Shown here one piece after another: positions 27,095 to 36,197 of a stretch of 64,000 bases of DNA; position 1 is the first letter of the stretch, and each line of letters opens with the position of its first letter. Origin of the DNA: Alphaproteobacteria bacterium (GTDB lineage Bacteria > Pseudomonadota > Alphaproteobacteria > Puniceispirillales > Marisalimonadaceae). A program made the position numbers and the translations under genes. Location: contig SGYL01000001.1 in assembly GCA_004213885.1 (NCBI GenBank), positions 248,001 through 312,000 of the forward strand, given 5' to 3'. Below the pieces are notes generated by a model. That model saw nothing but the letters and a program-made list of their open reading frames with translations, had not been told where the DNA came from and ran no database searches.

Positions 27095-28261
27095 TTGAAA
27101 AAATCAAAAAAAATTTTTGTTTTAGTAGGAGAAGAATCAGGTGATATTATTGCATCTGATTTAATTCATGAAATAAAAATACAAAATAGAGATAAATTCG
27201 ATTTAAAATTCTATGGTGTAACTGGTCCAAGGATGAAATCACATGGTGTGATCACTATATTTGATTTTACTGAAATAAATTATTTAGGTGTTTCAGAGAT
27301 AATTTTAAATTTTTTTTTATTAAAAATTAAATTAAATAAACTAATTAAAAAAATTAAGATTATTAATCCTGATGTATTAATAACCGTTGATGCAAAACTA
27401 TTTTCGCTTTCGCTTGCAAAAGGTTTAAAAAAAAAGAATGTATCAAACAATATTAAGTTAGTACATGTTGTTTTACCTACTATATGGGCACATAGTCCAT
27501 CAAGAGCATACAAGTGGAAAAAAGTTTTTGATCTTCTAGTTTCAATTATACCAAATGAAGATAAATACTTCACAAACTATGATGTCAAAACAATATATTT
27601 AGGAAATCCAATTTTTGAGAAATTTTTAAATAAGGTAACTACGCTAAAATATTTAAAAAACAAAAAAGATACAACCTGCTTAATTTTACCAGGCAGTAGA
27701 GAAAATGAAATTAAATATAATATTGATGTATTATTAAAAACTGTATTAAAGATTAATTATCATTATAAAAATAAAATAAAGTGGTTGCTTCCTACATTGG
27801 ATCGTTTTCAAAAAACTATCCAGCATAAAATTAAATTCTATAATCTTCAACACGCTATTGAAATTGTAAATTTTGATAAATCATTTAAAAAAATTGCTGA
27901 ATCCAAAGTTGCTATTTGTTGTAGTGGAACAGCTACACTACAATTATCGTTGCTATCAATTCCAACTATAGTAATTTATAAAACAAGTTTTTTGAATGCG
28001 ATTTTAGGAAAATTGTTTGTCAATATTGATAATGTAGTTTTACCTAATTTTATTTCAGGAAAAAAAGTTTTACCTCATTTATTTCAAGAAAAATGTACCA
28101 CTGAAAATTTATTTAAATTATTTTGTGAATTCTATGATAATTATAAAGTTCATAAAAACAAATTTCAAAAGTTGTCTAATGATCTTAAAAAAGAAATAAT
28201 TCAGAATAAAAATGGATTTAATTATAATTTAACTAAAACAATTTTTAATATTTTATCTTAA
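27095..28261 (+). CDS. lpxB: Lipid-A-disaccharide synthase
   Basis: LpxB joins lipid X and UDP-diacylglucosamine to the lipid A disaccharide at the inner membrane. This 388-residue GT19 enzyme has the N-terminal VGEESGDIIASDLI, the HVVLPTIWAHSPSRAYKWKK stretch and the C-terminal CCSGTATLQLSLLSIPTIVIY nucleotide-binding motif. The start is TTG at 27095, one base after lpxI. Its stop codon (28259-28261) touches the stop codon of gltA on the other strand with no gap. Confidence 0.95.
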   Translation: MKKSKKIFVLVGEESGDIIASDLIHEIKIQNRDKFDLKFYGVTGPRMKSHGVITIFDFTEINYLGVSEIILNFFLLKIKLNKLIKKIKIINPDVLITVDAKLFSLSLAKGLKKKNVSNNIKLVHVVLPTIWAHSPSRAYKWKKVFDLLVSIIPNEDKYFTNYDVKTIYLGNPIFEKFLNKVTTLKYLKNKKDTTCLILPGSRENEIKYNIDVLLKTVLKINYHYKNKIKWLLPTLDRFQKTIQHKIKFYNLQHAIEIVNFDKSFKKIAESKVAICCSGTATLQLSLLSIPTIVIYKTSFLNAILGKLFVNIDNVVLPNFISGKKVLPHLFQEKCTTENLFKLFCEFYDNYKVHKNKFQKLSNDLKKEIIQNKNGFNYNLTKTIFNILS

Positions 28262-29554
28262 TTATCTCTTTTCTAGAGGTACAAATTTTCTTGAAACTTT
28301 TCCAGTATATAACTGTCTTGGTCGTCCTATTCGTTGAACTGGGTCAGTTATCATTTCATTCCATTGAGCAACCCAACCAACAGTTCTGGCTACCGCAAAT
28401 AATACAGTGAACATATCCGTAGGAAATCCCATAGCTTTTAAAATTATACCCGAGTAAAAATCTACGTTAGGATAAAGTTTTTTCTCTATAAAATATTCAT
28501 CGTTTAATGCAATTTTTTCTAATTCCATCGCTATATCTAAAAGAGGTTCATTTTTTACCCCTAATAAATTTAAGACTTCATGGCATGTTTCTCTCATTAC
28601 AGATGCTCTTGGATCATAGTTTTTATAAACTCTATGACCAAATCCAAAAAGTCTAAAAGGGTCATTTTTATCTTTAGCTTTGTTAACGTACTCCATTATT
28701 TTATCTTTAGAGCCTATTTCTGATAACATATTCAGCACAGCTTCATTTGCTCCGCCATGAGATGGGCCCCATAATGATGCTATACCTGAAGCAATACAAG
28801 CAAATGGATTTGCGCCAGAAGAGCCAGCAATTCTGACAGTTGATGTTGAGGCATTTTGTTCATGATCTGCGTGTAATATAAGTATTTTATCTAATGCATC
28901 AGAAATAGTTTTGTTAAGTTTATATTTTTCAGCTGGTACAGAAAAACACATATTTAAAAAGTTTTCAGAATAATTTAAATCATTTAATGGATAATTGAAT
29001 GGTTGTCCTAAGGAATATTTATATGCCATGGCAGCAATAGTTGGTATTTTTGCAATTAATCTTCTTGATGAAACCATTCTTTCATAAGGGTCATCAATGT
29101 TTGTTGAATCAGGATAAAAAGCTGAAAGAGCTCCAACAACACCAACCATAATTGCCATAGGATGAGCATCTCTTCGAAAACCTCTATAAAAGTTGATTAA
29201 TTGTTCATGAACCATAGTATGAAGAGTAATAGCATTTTCAAATTCATCTTTTTCTTCTTTTTTAGGGAGTTCACCATTTAACAATAAGTAAGCGACTTCA
29301 AGAAAAGAACTTTTATTAGCAAGATCCTCAATAGGGTATCCTCTATGTAACAATACTCCTTCTTCGCCATCTATATATGTTATAGCAGATTCACAAGAAC
29401 CAGTAGCACCATAGCCAGGGTCATAAGTGAAACAACCTAATTCTCCATAAAGTTTCCTAATATCTATCACTGATGGCCCTACTGAACCATGCAGTACATC
29501 TAACTCAACTTCTTTATTATTAAAAATTAATTTTGCATTCTTATTATCATTCAT
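28262..29554 (-). CDS. gltA: Citrate synthase (type II)
   Basis: GltA condenses acetyl-CoA and oxaloacetate at the entry to the TCA cycle. The 430 residues have the N-terminal domain of NADH-regulated type II enzymes and the catalytic motifs [27 protein letters not shown] and [13 protein letters not shown], with the conserved active-site histidines and aspartate. It follows gltX after 10 bases on the minus strand and converges with lpxB, the normal alphaproteobacterial arrangement. Confidence 0.97.
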   Translation of the reverse strand: MNDNKNAKLIFNNKEVELDVLHGSVGPSVIDIRKLYGELGCFTYDPGYGATGSCESAITYIDGEEGVLLHRGYPIEDLANKSSFLEVAYLLLNGELPKKEEKDEFENAITLHTMVHEQLINFYRGFRRDAHPMAIMVGVVGALSAFYPDSTNIDDPYERMVSSRRLIAKIPTIAAMAYKYSLGQPFNYPLNDLNYSENFLNMCFSVPAEKYKLNKTISDALDKILILHADHEQNASTSTVRIAGSSGANPFACIASGIASLWGPSHGGANEAVLNMLSEIGSKDKIMEYVNKAKDKNDPFRLFGFGHRVYKNYDPRASVMRETCHEVLNLLGVKNEPLLDIAMELEKIALNDEYFIEKKLYPNVDFYSGIILKAMGFPTDMFTVLFAVARTVGWVAQWNEMITDPVQRIGRPRQLYTGKVSRKFVPLEKR

Positions 29555-29564
29555 ATTTTTGCCT

Positions 29565-30911
29565 TCATAAAACTTTGGTTAATCTTTTTATACACTCATT
29601 TCTACCAATAATAAATATAACTTTAAAAATGTCTGGAGTATTTGTTTTTCCTGTCAAAATACTTCTTAAAAGTGGTCCTAGGTCTTTCATTTTTAAGTTA
29701 TTTCCAACTAAAAATTTTTCTATATTTTCTTTTAATTCAATTAAATTCCATTTAATTGATTTTAGTATATTTATGACGTCTAATACAAGATTTAAATCTT
29801 CTTGATCTAGTTCTGACCAATTGTTAGTAAAATCATTTGACAACCAAAGAATGTCATCTTCAATTTCATTTAAGTAAGTATATCTTTGAATTAAATCTGG
29901 TAATAAAAAATCGAGTCTATGTAAAATTTCCTCATTCAAATTAAATTTTGTTTTTATTCTATTGAGTAAATTATTTAAAGGTTGTGTTCTTAGATACAAC
30001 GCATTCATGTTGGATAATTTTTTTAAATCAAATCTTGATGGACTTTTATTAATTTTATCTAATTTAAAATTAAATATATCACTCTCTAAATCATATATTT
30101 TATCGTCATTTATTGAGTAACCTAATCTTAATAGGTAATTTTTTAATACTTCCACCTCATAGCCATCTTGTTTATAATCCATGACATTTTCTGCACCATG
30201 TCTTTTTGATAATTTAGTCCCATCTTCTCCATGTATTAATGGAATATGGGCATAAGTTGGTATTGGCCAATTCATATATTTAATTATTTGAATTTGTCTA
30301 AAGGCATTATTAAAATGGTCATCTCCTCTAATAATATTGGTTATTTCCATATTGTAATCATCTACAACCGATGCCAACATATAGGTCGGTGAATTGTCCT
30401 TTCTTAACAAAATCATATCATCTAATATTGAATTATTTATATTGACTTTACCTTGAACTTTGTCATATATAGTTATTTGTCCTTCAAGAGGCATTTTTAA
30501 TCTAATAACAAAATCTTTATTTTTTATATTGGCTAAATTATCTCTATAAGGCGATTTAATGACTTCACCTTTTTTACGAGATTCATTTCTCATTTCAATT
30601 AATTCTTCAGAAGATAGATAACATCTATATGCAAACCCATTTTTTAGTAATTTATAGGCAATATCTATATGTTTGTTGGTTTCGTTAGATTGATATTTTT
30701 CTTTTTCTGAAGGAATTAATTTAAGCCAATTTAACCCATTCAAAATTACATCTATATTTTCTTTAGAAGATCTTTTGATATCTGTATCTTCAATTCTAAG
30801 GAAAAATTTGCCACCATTACTTTTTGCAAAAAGGTAATTAAATAATGCAGTTCTTGCTCCTCCAATATGAAGTTTACCTGTTGGCGATGGTGCAAACCTA
30901 GTTCTTATCAT
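29565..30911 (-). CDS. gltX: Glutamyl-tRNA synthetase
   Basis: GltX charges tRNA-Glu. The 448-residue class I enzyme has the HIGH-equivalent [11 protein letters not shown] near the N-terminus and the KMSKS-equivalent GTKLSKRHG in the middle, followed by a helical anticodon-binding domain. It is slightly shorter than the 470-residue norm. Alphaproteobacteria often have two copies, one of which also charges tRNA-Gln for the GatCAB route; which role this has cannot be told here. In many relatives comEC lies between gltX and lexA, but here the genes are only 11 bases apart. Confidence 0.95.
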   Translation of the reverse strand: MIRTRFAPSPTGKLHIGGARTALFNYLFAKSNGGKFFLRIEDTDIKRSSKENIDVILNGLNWLKLIPSEKEKYQSNETNKHIDIAYKLLKNGFAYRCYLSSEELIEMRNESRKKGEVIKSPYRDNLANIKNKDFVIRLKMPLEGQITIYDKVQGKVNINNSILDDMILLRKDNSPTYMLASVVDDYNMEITNIIRGDDHFNNAFRQIQIIKYMNWPIPTYAHIPLIHGEDGTKLSKRHGAENVMDYKQDGYEVEVLKNYLLRLGYSINDDKIYDLESDIFNFKLDKINKSPSRFDLKKLSNMNALYLRTQPLNNLLNRIKTKFNLNEEILHRLDFLLPDLIQRYTYLNEIEDDILWLSNDFTNNWSELDQEDLNLVLDVINILKSIKWNLIELKENIEKFLVGNNLKMKDLGPLLRSILTGKTNTPDIFKVIFIIGRNECIKRLTKVL

Positions 30912-30922
30912 GATTTTAAATT

Positions 30923-31576
30923 TTAGTAGTGTCTATATAAAGAAGTTAGTACACCTTGAACTTTTATTCTATTCGGCCCATAGATGTATGTTTTATAATT
31001 TATGTTCGCTGGTTCAAGAGCAATACTCTCTCCATTTTTTCTAAAGCGCTTTAAAGTTACATCTTCTTCATCAATCAATGCAACTACTATATCGCCGTTT
31101 ACGGGATGTTTTTCTGAATCAATTATTGCGATATCATCTTGCAAGATACCAGCTTCAATCATTGAGTCACCATCAACTTTTAATGCATAGCATTTCCCTT
31201 TTCCTAAAAAGGAAATAGGAACTTCTATATTTTCGTTAGCAGTTTCAATTGCCTCTATGGGTAATCCGGCAGCAATTTTACCTAAAAGCGGTATACTCAA
31301 GGTATTGATGTTATTGGATTTTTCATGGTCTTGATCTTGTTTTAATGTAGAATAAATTTTACCATTTGGATATTTTTTTGGATATATAGACCTAGCTTTA
31401 TTATTGAGCTTTATTATATAATCGCGTTCTAAAAGACCTTGAACTATTCTATGAATACCTGATTTTGATTTTAAATTTAAGTGATTGCAAATTTCTTCAT
31501 ATGACGGAGATGTACCACTATCCTCAATCTTTTTTATTAAGTAATTTAGTAATTGTGATTGTTTAATAGTAAGCAT
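30923..31576 (-). CDS. lexA: LexA repressor
   Basis: LexA represses SOS genes until RecA-stimulated self-cleavage. The N-terminal winged helix has the alphaproteobacterial pattern (MLTIKQSQLLNYL, LKSKSGIHR). The C-terminal S24 domain has the Ala-Gly cleavage site in GKIAAGLP, the serine in DGDSMIEAGI and the lysine in VTLKRF. I place the start at 31576, seven residues inside the longest frame, because it gives the canonical N-terminus and has AAGGTG five bases upstream. The product has 217 residues. A near-consensus LexA operator overlaps this ribosome-binding sequence. Confidence 0.95.
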   Translation of the reverse strand: MLTIKQSQLLNYLIKKIEDSGTSPSYEEICNHLNLKSKSGIHRIVQGLLERDYIIKLNNKARSIYPKKYPNGKIYSTLKQDQDHEKSNNINTLSIPLLGKIAAGLPIEAIETANENIEVPISFLGKGKCYALKVDGDSMIEAGILQDDIAIIDSEKHPVNGDIVVALIDEEDVTLKRFRKNGESIALEPANINYKTYIYGPNRIKVQGVLTSLYRHY

Positions 31577-31591
31577 ATTCACCTTTTGTTC
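31577..31591 (-). promoter_or_regulatory. Candidate LexA operator (SOS box) at lexA
   Basis: On the lexA strand the sequence reads GAAC, seven bases, GAAT, directly before the ATG at 31576. The alphaproteobacterial LexA operator is GAAC-N7-GAAC, so seven of the eight fixed bases match. It spans the lexA ribosome-binding sequence, a position compatible with autoregulation, provided a promoter lies just upstream in the end of moeA. Confidence 0.5.
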
Positions 31592-31620
31592 TTGCATAAA
31601 TTGTTAATTAAGTCAATAAT

Positions 31621-32838
31621 TTATATTAAATCAGGAAATTTTATAAAATTAACCTTAGTATTTTTTAAAGCTTTTTTCTCAAAAGGTTTTCTTAAAATAA
31701 GACAGTCACATTTAGAAAATAAATTAATCATTGAACTATCTTGTTTTGAAAATGGTATTATTTTATTTTTATCATTTTTATCAAAATACGCTCTAACAAA
31801 ATCAAGTCTTTGATCATTTTTTTTTAATTCGCCATTAAGAATTCCGACATGCAAATCAGGAAAAAAATCATTTATACCTAAAATTTTGTTAATTGATGTT
31901 CTTAAGAAAATTAATGAACAAACTCCTGCAGAAACAGGGTTTCCAGGTAACCCTAAAAAAGGAATATTTTTATATTTTCCAAATATTAGAGGCTTCCCAG
32001 GTCTCATAGCTATCTTCCAAAAATTTACATTGGTATTATTATTTTTTTTGTCCAATACACTTTTTAATAGGTCGTATTTACCTACAGATGCACCACCAGA
32101 AGAAACGAAAAGATCGCAATCTAAATTTTTATTTAAGATTTTTTCAATATCTTTTGTTTTGTCTTTTGCAATAGGTAAAATTTTTGGAATTCCTCCAAAA
32201 ACCTTTACCATTGAAGAAATCATCAGATTATTTCCACTAGGTATTTGATTTTTTCCGATTTTTTTTCCTATATCAACAATTTCATTTCCTGTTGACAAAA
32301 TTCCGATTACTGGTTTTTTTTTGACATAAACATTATCGTTATTAGACATAGCTATAGAAGAGATAATTCTGGAGTTAATCACAGTATTTTTTTTAACAAC
32401 TAATTCTCCAAGCTTTAAATCCACACCTTTTTTTCTAACATTTTGATTTTTTTCAAATTTTACAGTGTTAGTAATGATTTCGGGAGTTAAATTTTTAATA
32501 TTTTCTTGAATAATTACAGTGTTAGTACCTTTGGGCAGGAATGATCCTGTAAAAATTTGAACAGTTTCATTTTTACCCACTTTACCTTTGAAAGGTTTTC
32601 CAGCAGACGACTCTCCTATAACTTTAAATTCATTAGTACTATTTTTTATATTTATAGCAAAACCATCCATTGCAGAGGTATCTTCACTAGGATTATTTCG
32701 TTTTGATATAACATTTTTAGATAATATTCTTCCTAGACTATCTGAAAGTTTTATTTTCTCTTCTTTTTTTAATGGTAAAATTTTTTTAACTATAGCTGAT
32801 ATTGCTTGATCAACTGATAGAAGACCCTTTTTAGGCAT
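31621..32838 (-). CDS. moeA: Molybdopterin molybdenumtransferase
   Basis: MoeA inserts molybdate into adenylated molybdopterin. The 405 residues carry the family stretches SAMDGFAI, IFTGSFLPKGTNTVI, GILSTGNEIVD, SSGGASVGKYDL and PGKPLIFGKY, with LGLPGNPVSAGV near the end. The ATG at 32838 is preferred over an in-frame GTG at 32859 because it gives the normal N-terminus and reduces the overlap with moaC to eight bases. The presence of moeA and moaC implies at least one molybdoenzyme elsewhere in the genome. Confidence 0.92.
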   Translation of the reverse strand: MPKKGLLSVDQAISAIVKKILPLKKEEKIKLSDSLGRILSKNVISKRNNPSEDTSAMDGFAINIKNSTNEFKVIGESSAGKPFKGKVGKNETVQIFTGSFLPKGTNTVIIQENIKNLTPEIITNTVKFEKNQNVRKKGVDLKLGELVVKKNTVINSRIISSIAMSNNDNVYVKKKPVIGILSTGNEIVDIGKKIGKNQIPSGNNLMISSMVKVFGGIPKILPIAKDKTKDIEKILNKNLDCDLFVSSGGASVGKYDLLKSVLDKKNNNTNVNFWKIAMRPGKPLIFGKYKNIPFLGLPGNPVSAGVCSLIFLRTSINKILGINDFFPDLHVGILNGELKKNDQRLDFVRAYFDKNDKNKIIPFSKQDSSMINLFSKCDCLILRKPFEKKALKNTKVNFIKFPDLI

Positions 32839-33307
32839 TGAAAATACCAGATTTTCCACCTGATTTATGTTTTAATTTAATATCAGTAATAGTTATTTCT
32901 TTATCTAAAGATTTACACATATCATATATTGTTAAAGCAGCAACTGAAACTGCTGTAAGTGCTTCGATTTCAACACCAGTTTTCCCTACACTGCAAGCTT
33001 CTGAAGTAATTTCAATTAAGTTTTTATTTTTAGAAATTTCAAATTGTATTTTTACATATGAAAGTGATAAGGAATGACAAAGAGGAATTAATTCGTGAGT
33101 TTTCTTCGCAGCTTGAATTCCAGCTATATTTGCAACTTCAAGGACGTTACCTTTACGTATTTTATTTTCAGAAATTAGGTTGAGTATTTCATTATTTAAA
33201 ATTACTTTTGCATAAGCCTTTGCAATTCTTTTGCTTTCTAACTTTGAACTTATATCTACCATACTTGGGTTGTTATCATCATCTAAATGTGAAAATTTTT
33301 TAGACAT
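32831..33307 (-). CDS. moaC: Cyclic pyranopterin monophosphate synthase accessory protein MoaC
   Basis: MoaC completes formation of cyclic pyranopterin monophosphate, the first stable molybdenum cofactor intermediate. The 158 residues match the family in length and show SMVDISSK near the N-terminus, the IPLCHSLSLS motif, GVEIEALTAVSVAALTIYDM, and the C-terminal KSGGKSG. It overlaps trpC by eight bases upstream and moeA by eight downstream, part of the trpD-trpC-moaC-moeA-lexA unit. Confidence 0.96.
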   Translation of the reverse strand: MSKKFSHLDDDNNPSMVDISSKLESKRIAKAYAKVILNNEILNLISENKIRKGNVLEVANIAGIQAAKKTHELIPLCHSLSLSYVKIQFEISKNKNLIEITSEACSVGKTGVEIEALTAVSVAALTIYDMCKSLDKEITITDIKLKHKSGGKSGIFNA

Positions 33308-34088
33308 CTATTGCCTTTAAATTCTTGAACATTTCAGCTATATTATTTTCTTTCATAAATGCTTCACCAATTAAAAAAGTATTGAATCCAGATTGAACTA
33401 AATTTTCTAAATCTTTCGAGTTAGAGATACCACTTTCAGAGATTGGTATTTTACTTTTTTCTATATAATTTATCAAATTTATTGAGGTGTTAATATTAAC
33501 ATCCATTGTTTTTAAATTTCTATTATTGATTCCAATTAGTTTGGCTTTAAGTTTGTTAGCAAGTTCTAATTCTTGTAAATCATGAACTTCGACTATTACG
33601 TTCATTCCTAAACTAAAAGCATATTCTTCATATTCTTTTGCTTGATCAAATGATAAACATGATAAAATCAACAATATACAATCAGCACCCAAATATCTTG
33701 ATTCTTCAATTTGCCATTCATCAATAATAAAGTCTTTTCTTAAAACAGGGAGTGAAACTTTACTTTTTACAGCTTTTATGAATTTGTCATCACCTTGAAA
33801 AAATTTTTTATCAGTTAAAATCGAGAGACATGTTGCTCCATTTCTTTCATAAATTTGACCAATTTCTAATGGATTAAAATCACTTCTAATAACACCTTTG
33901 CTTGGTGATGCTTTTTTTATTTCAGAGATAATGCTTATCTTAGATTTGTTGCTTTCTATTTGTTTTAAAAAGGGTCTTGTTGGAATATAATTAGAGCTTT
34001 CTTCTTTTATTTGAGTTAAAGTCAAAAGCTTTTTTTTTATATTAATCTCTTCTTTTTTATACTCAATAATATCAGATAATGTTTTCAT
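33300..34088 (-). CDS. trpC: Indole-3-glycerol phosphate synthase
   Basis: TrpC closes the indole ring in tryptophan synthesis. The 262-residue TIM barrel contains the catalytic lysine region ISEIKKASPSKG, LPVLRKDFIIDEWQI, GINNRNLKT and SESGI. There is no fused TrpF domain. The gene starts one base after the trpD stop codon and overlaps moaC, matching the alphaproteobacterial trpD-trpC-moaC order. Confidence 0.96.
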   Translation of the reverse strand: MKTLSDIIEYKKEEINIKKKLLTLTQIKEESSNYIPTRPFLKQIESNKSKISIISEIKKASPSKGVIRSDFNPLEIGQIYERNGATCLSILTDKKFFQGDDKFIKAVKSKVSLPVLRKDFIIDEWQIEESRYLGADCILLILSCLSFDQAKEYEEYAFSLGMNVIVEVHDLQELELANKLKAKLIGINNRNLKTMDVNINTSINLINYIEKSKIPISESGISNSKDLENLVQSGFNTFLIGEAFMKENNIAEMFKNLKAIDV

Positions 34089-34089
34089 T

Positions 34090-35124
34090 TTATGTATTTG
34101 AAATTTGTTTTAATAAATTTAGTTTTTCCAATGCAGATTTGGAGTCTATTGACTTAGTCACCATTTCAGATGCTTCTTTGATATCATTTGTTTGTCCAGA
34201 GGCTAAAATTGAACAAATTGCATTGACTTTAACAATATCTCTAAATGGTCCTTTTTCTCCATTTAACAGTTCCATTATTTCTTTGGCATTATAATTCGAA
34301 TCCCCTCCTTTAAGTTTTTCAATTGAAACTTTCTCTATTCCAAAAGTTTTTGGTTCAAGCTCAAATTCTGATAACTTTCCATTTAATAGTTTTACTCCAA
34401 AAGTTTTTCCTGTTGTGGTGACTTCATCCATTCCATTGTCGCTAGATACAATCCAAGCATTAGTGGATCCAAGTTTTTTAAGGGCTTTGGCAAAGGGCAT
34501 TAAAAGACTTTTATCATAAACACCAACTAGTTGTTTTTTTACAAATGCAGGGTTGGATAAGGGACCTAGTAAGTTAAATATTGTTCTAAAATGAAGTTCT
34601 TTTCTAACATTCATAACATGTTTCATCGCACTATGATGTTTTGGTGCAAAAAGAAAACATATACCACATTCATCTAAACATTTTTGAACATTAGAAATAT
34701 CATTTTTAATATTTATACCTAATGAAATTAAAACATCAGCAGATCCTGACATTGAACTTGCTGAATAATTACCATGTTTTGCCACTTTTATACCAGTACC
34801 TGATATTACGAGAGCTGCAGCAGTTGAAATATTTAAAGTATTATGGCCATCTCCACCAGTTCCCACAATATCAACTGTATCGTTTGAGGCTTTAATTTTA
34901 ATTGCTTTTTCACGCATTATATCCGCACCAGCTGCAATAAGGTCGTGAGATATACCACTATTAATAAATATAATTTTTAAGGATGTTAGAAATGATGAAA
35001 TTAATATATCAGTCGCATTGCCAGTCATTATATACTCAAATGCAGACTTACCTTCATCATAGGACAAATATTTGCCGTTAGATAAAACCTCAATCTGTTT
35101 CTTAAAATGTTCAGTTGTTAACAT
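34090..35124 (-). CDS. trpD: Anthranilate phosphoribosyltransferase
   Basis: TrpD joins anthranilate and PRPP, the second dedicated tryptophan step. The 344 residues show the PRPP-binding GTGGDGHNTLNIST, the KHGNYSASSMSGSADVL stretch and HVMNVRKELHFRTIFNLLGPL. Many alphaproteobacteria have trpE/trpG nearby, but the upstream neighbour here is the divergent rplM. No leader peptide with tandem tryptophans is apparent in the 119-base gap, so classical attenuation seems unlikely. No clear ribosome-binding sequence precedes the ATG. Confidence 0.96.
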   Translation of the reverse strand: MLTTEHFKKQIEVLSNGKYLSYDEGKSAFEYIMTGNATDILISSFLTSLKIIFINSGISHDLIAAGADIMREKAIKIKASNDTVDIVGTGGDGHNTLNISTAAALVISGTGIKVAKHGNYSASSMSGSADVLISLGINIKNDISNVQKCLDECGICFLFAPKHHSAMKHVMNVRKELHFRTIFNLLGPLSNPAFVKKQLVGVYDKSLLMPFAKALKKLGSTNAWIVSSDNGMDEVTTTGKTFGVKLLNGKLSEFELEPKTFGIEKVSIEKLKGGDSNYNAKEIMELLNGEKGPFRDIVKVNAICSILASGQTNDIKEASEMVTKSIDSKSALEKLNLLKQISNT

Positions 35125-35158
35125 TTAGTAAACATAAAAAAAATCTTTTAATATGTAA

Positions 35159-35164
35159 ATTATA
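35159..35164 (-). promoter_or_regulatory. Candidate -10 element for trpD
   Basis: On the minus strand a perfect TATAAT lies 35 bases before the trpD start. The sequence 17 bases upstream (TCAAAA) is a poor -35, so this call rests on the -10 alone. Confidence 0.3.
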
Positions 35165-35191
35165 AAACTTACTATTTATTGTTTTGATTTG

Positions 35192-35220
35192 TTGACTAAT
35201 TAAATCATTGCTTATATAAA
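35192..35220 (+). promoter_or_regulatory. Sigma-70 promoter for rplM-rpsI
   Basis: TTGACT at 35192-35197, exactly 17 bases, then TATAAA at 35215-35220 form the best sigma-70 match I found in the window. Transcription from about 35227 leaves a leader of roughly 17 bases with GAGGA before the rplM ATG at 35244. That is too short for a structured leader. Confidence 0.65.
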
Positions 35221-35243
35221 GCACAATATATTTTGAGGATATT

Positions 35244-35708
35244 ATGAGACCAAATAAAACTTTTATACCTAAAGTCGCTGATTTGAAGAGAAGTTGGTAC
35301 ATTATAGATGCTGAAGGTCTCGTGTTAGGCAGACTAGCAGCAATTGTTGCAAATAAATTAAGAGGTAAAGATAAAGTATTTTTTACACCAAACATGCAAT
35401 GTGGAGATAACATAATTATCGTCAATTCTGAAAAGGTTCTCCTAAAAGGCCAAAAAAGATTCAATAAAAATTATTATTGGCATACTGGTTATCCTGGAGG
35501 CATTAAATCTACTACACCAGAAAAAATATTAACTGGGAAAACTCCTTCCAAGGTGATTCAACTTGCAGTTAAAAGAATGGTACCAAAAGGCCCCTTAGGA
35601 AGAAAAGTTTTAAAACAACTTCATATTTACAGTGGAAGCGAACATCCTTACGAAGCTCAGAAACCCGAGGCAATTGATATTAAATCTTTAAACAGAAAAA
35701 ATAGTTAG
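35244..35708 (+). CDS. rplM: 50S ribosomal protein L13
   Basis: L13 is an early-assembly protein of the large subunit. The 154 residues include [20 protein letters not shown] near the N-terminus, [22 protein letters not shown], and the conserved [10 protein letters not shown] and [10 protein letters not shown] stretches. It is followed after seven bases by rpsI, the universal rplM-rpsI pair, and has a strong promoter and a GAGGA ribosome-binding sequence. Confidence 0.98.
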   Translation: MRPNKTFIPKVADLKRSWYIIDAEGLVLGRLAAIVANKLRGKDKVFFTPNMQCGDNIIIVNSEKVLLKGQKRFNKNYYWHTGYPGGIKSTTPEKILTGKTPSKVIQLAVKRMVPKGPLGRKVLKQLHIYSGSEHPYEAQKPEAIDIKSLNRKNS

Positions 35709-35715
35709 GTCAAAT

Positions 35716-36192
35716 ATGAATGAAGAAGTAAATAGTTTGAATGAATTAGATAGTAATTCTAGCCCAGAACAACCAATACTGCCAACTGAACCTAAAATTG
35801 ATAATTTGGGTAGATCTTATGCTACTGGCAGAAGGAAAGATTCTACTGCTAGAGTTTGGGTAAAACGAGGTTCTGGTGCTATGACTGTGAACGGCAAAGA
35901 AATGCCAATTTATTTTGATAGACCAGTTTTACAGATGCAACTCAATCATGTCTTTGAAATAGCTAATAGAGTTAAAGAATTTGATGTAATGGCAACTGTA
36001 AAAGGTGGTGGCCTTTCAGGTCAAGCAGGTGCTGTTAAACATGGAATAAGTAAAGCTCTTTCTTTATTTGAACCCGAATTAAGAACAAGTCTAAAATCAG
36101 CCGGGCTTTTGACAAGAGATTCCCGTACAGTTGAAAGAAAAAAATATGGTAAAGCGAAAGCTAGAAAAAGTTTCCAATTCTCTAAAAGATAA
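35716..36192 (+). CDS. rpsI: 30S ribosomal protein S9
   Basis: S9 sits in the small-subunit head; its C-terminal tail reaches the P-site tRNA. The 158 residues contain [33 protein letters not shown], and the basic C-terminus ending FQFSKR. An extra N-terminal stretch of about 30 acidic and proline-containing residues precedes the core; such extensions occur in alphaproteobacterial S9. Co-transcribed with rplM. Confidence 0.97.
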   Translation: MNEEVNSLNELDSNSSPEQPILPTEPKIDNLGRSYATGRRKDSTARVWVKRGSGAMTVNGKEMPIYFDRPVLQMQLNHVFEIANRVKEFDVMATVKGGGLSGQAGAVKHGISKALSLFEPELRTSLKSAGLLTRDSRTVERKKYGKAKARKSFQFSKR

Positions 36193-36197
36193 GTTTT

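Noticed and set aside
35111-35464. 117-residue minus-strand frame across the rplM start and trpD upstream region
   Set aside because: Overlaps rplM and its promoter; no family match.
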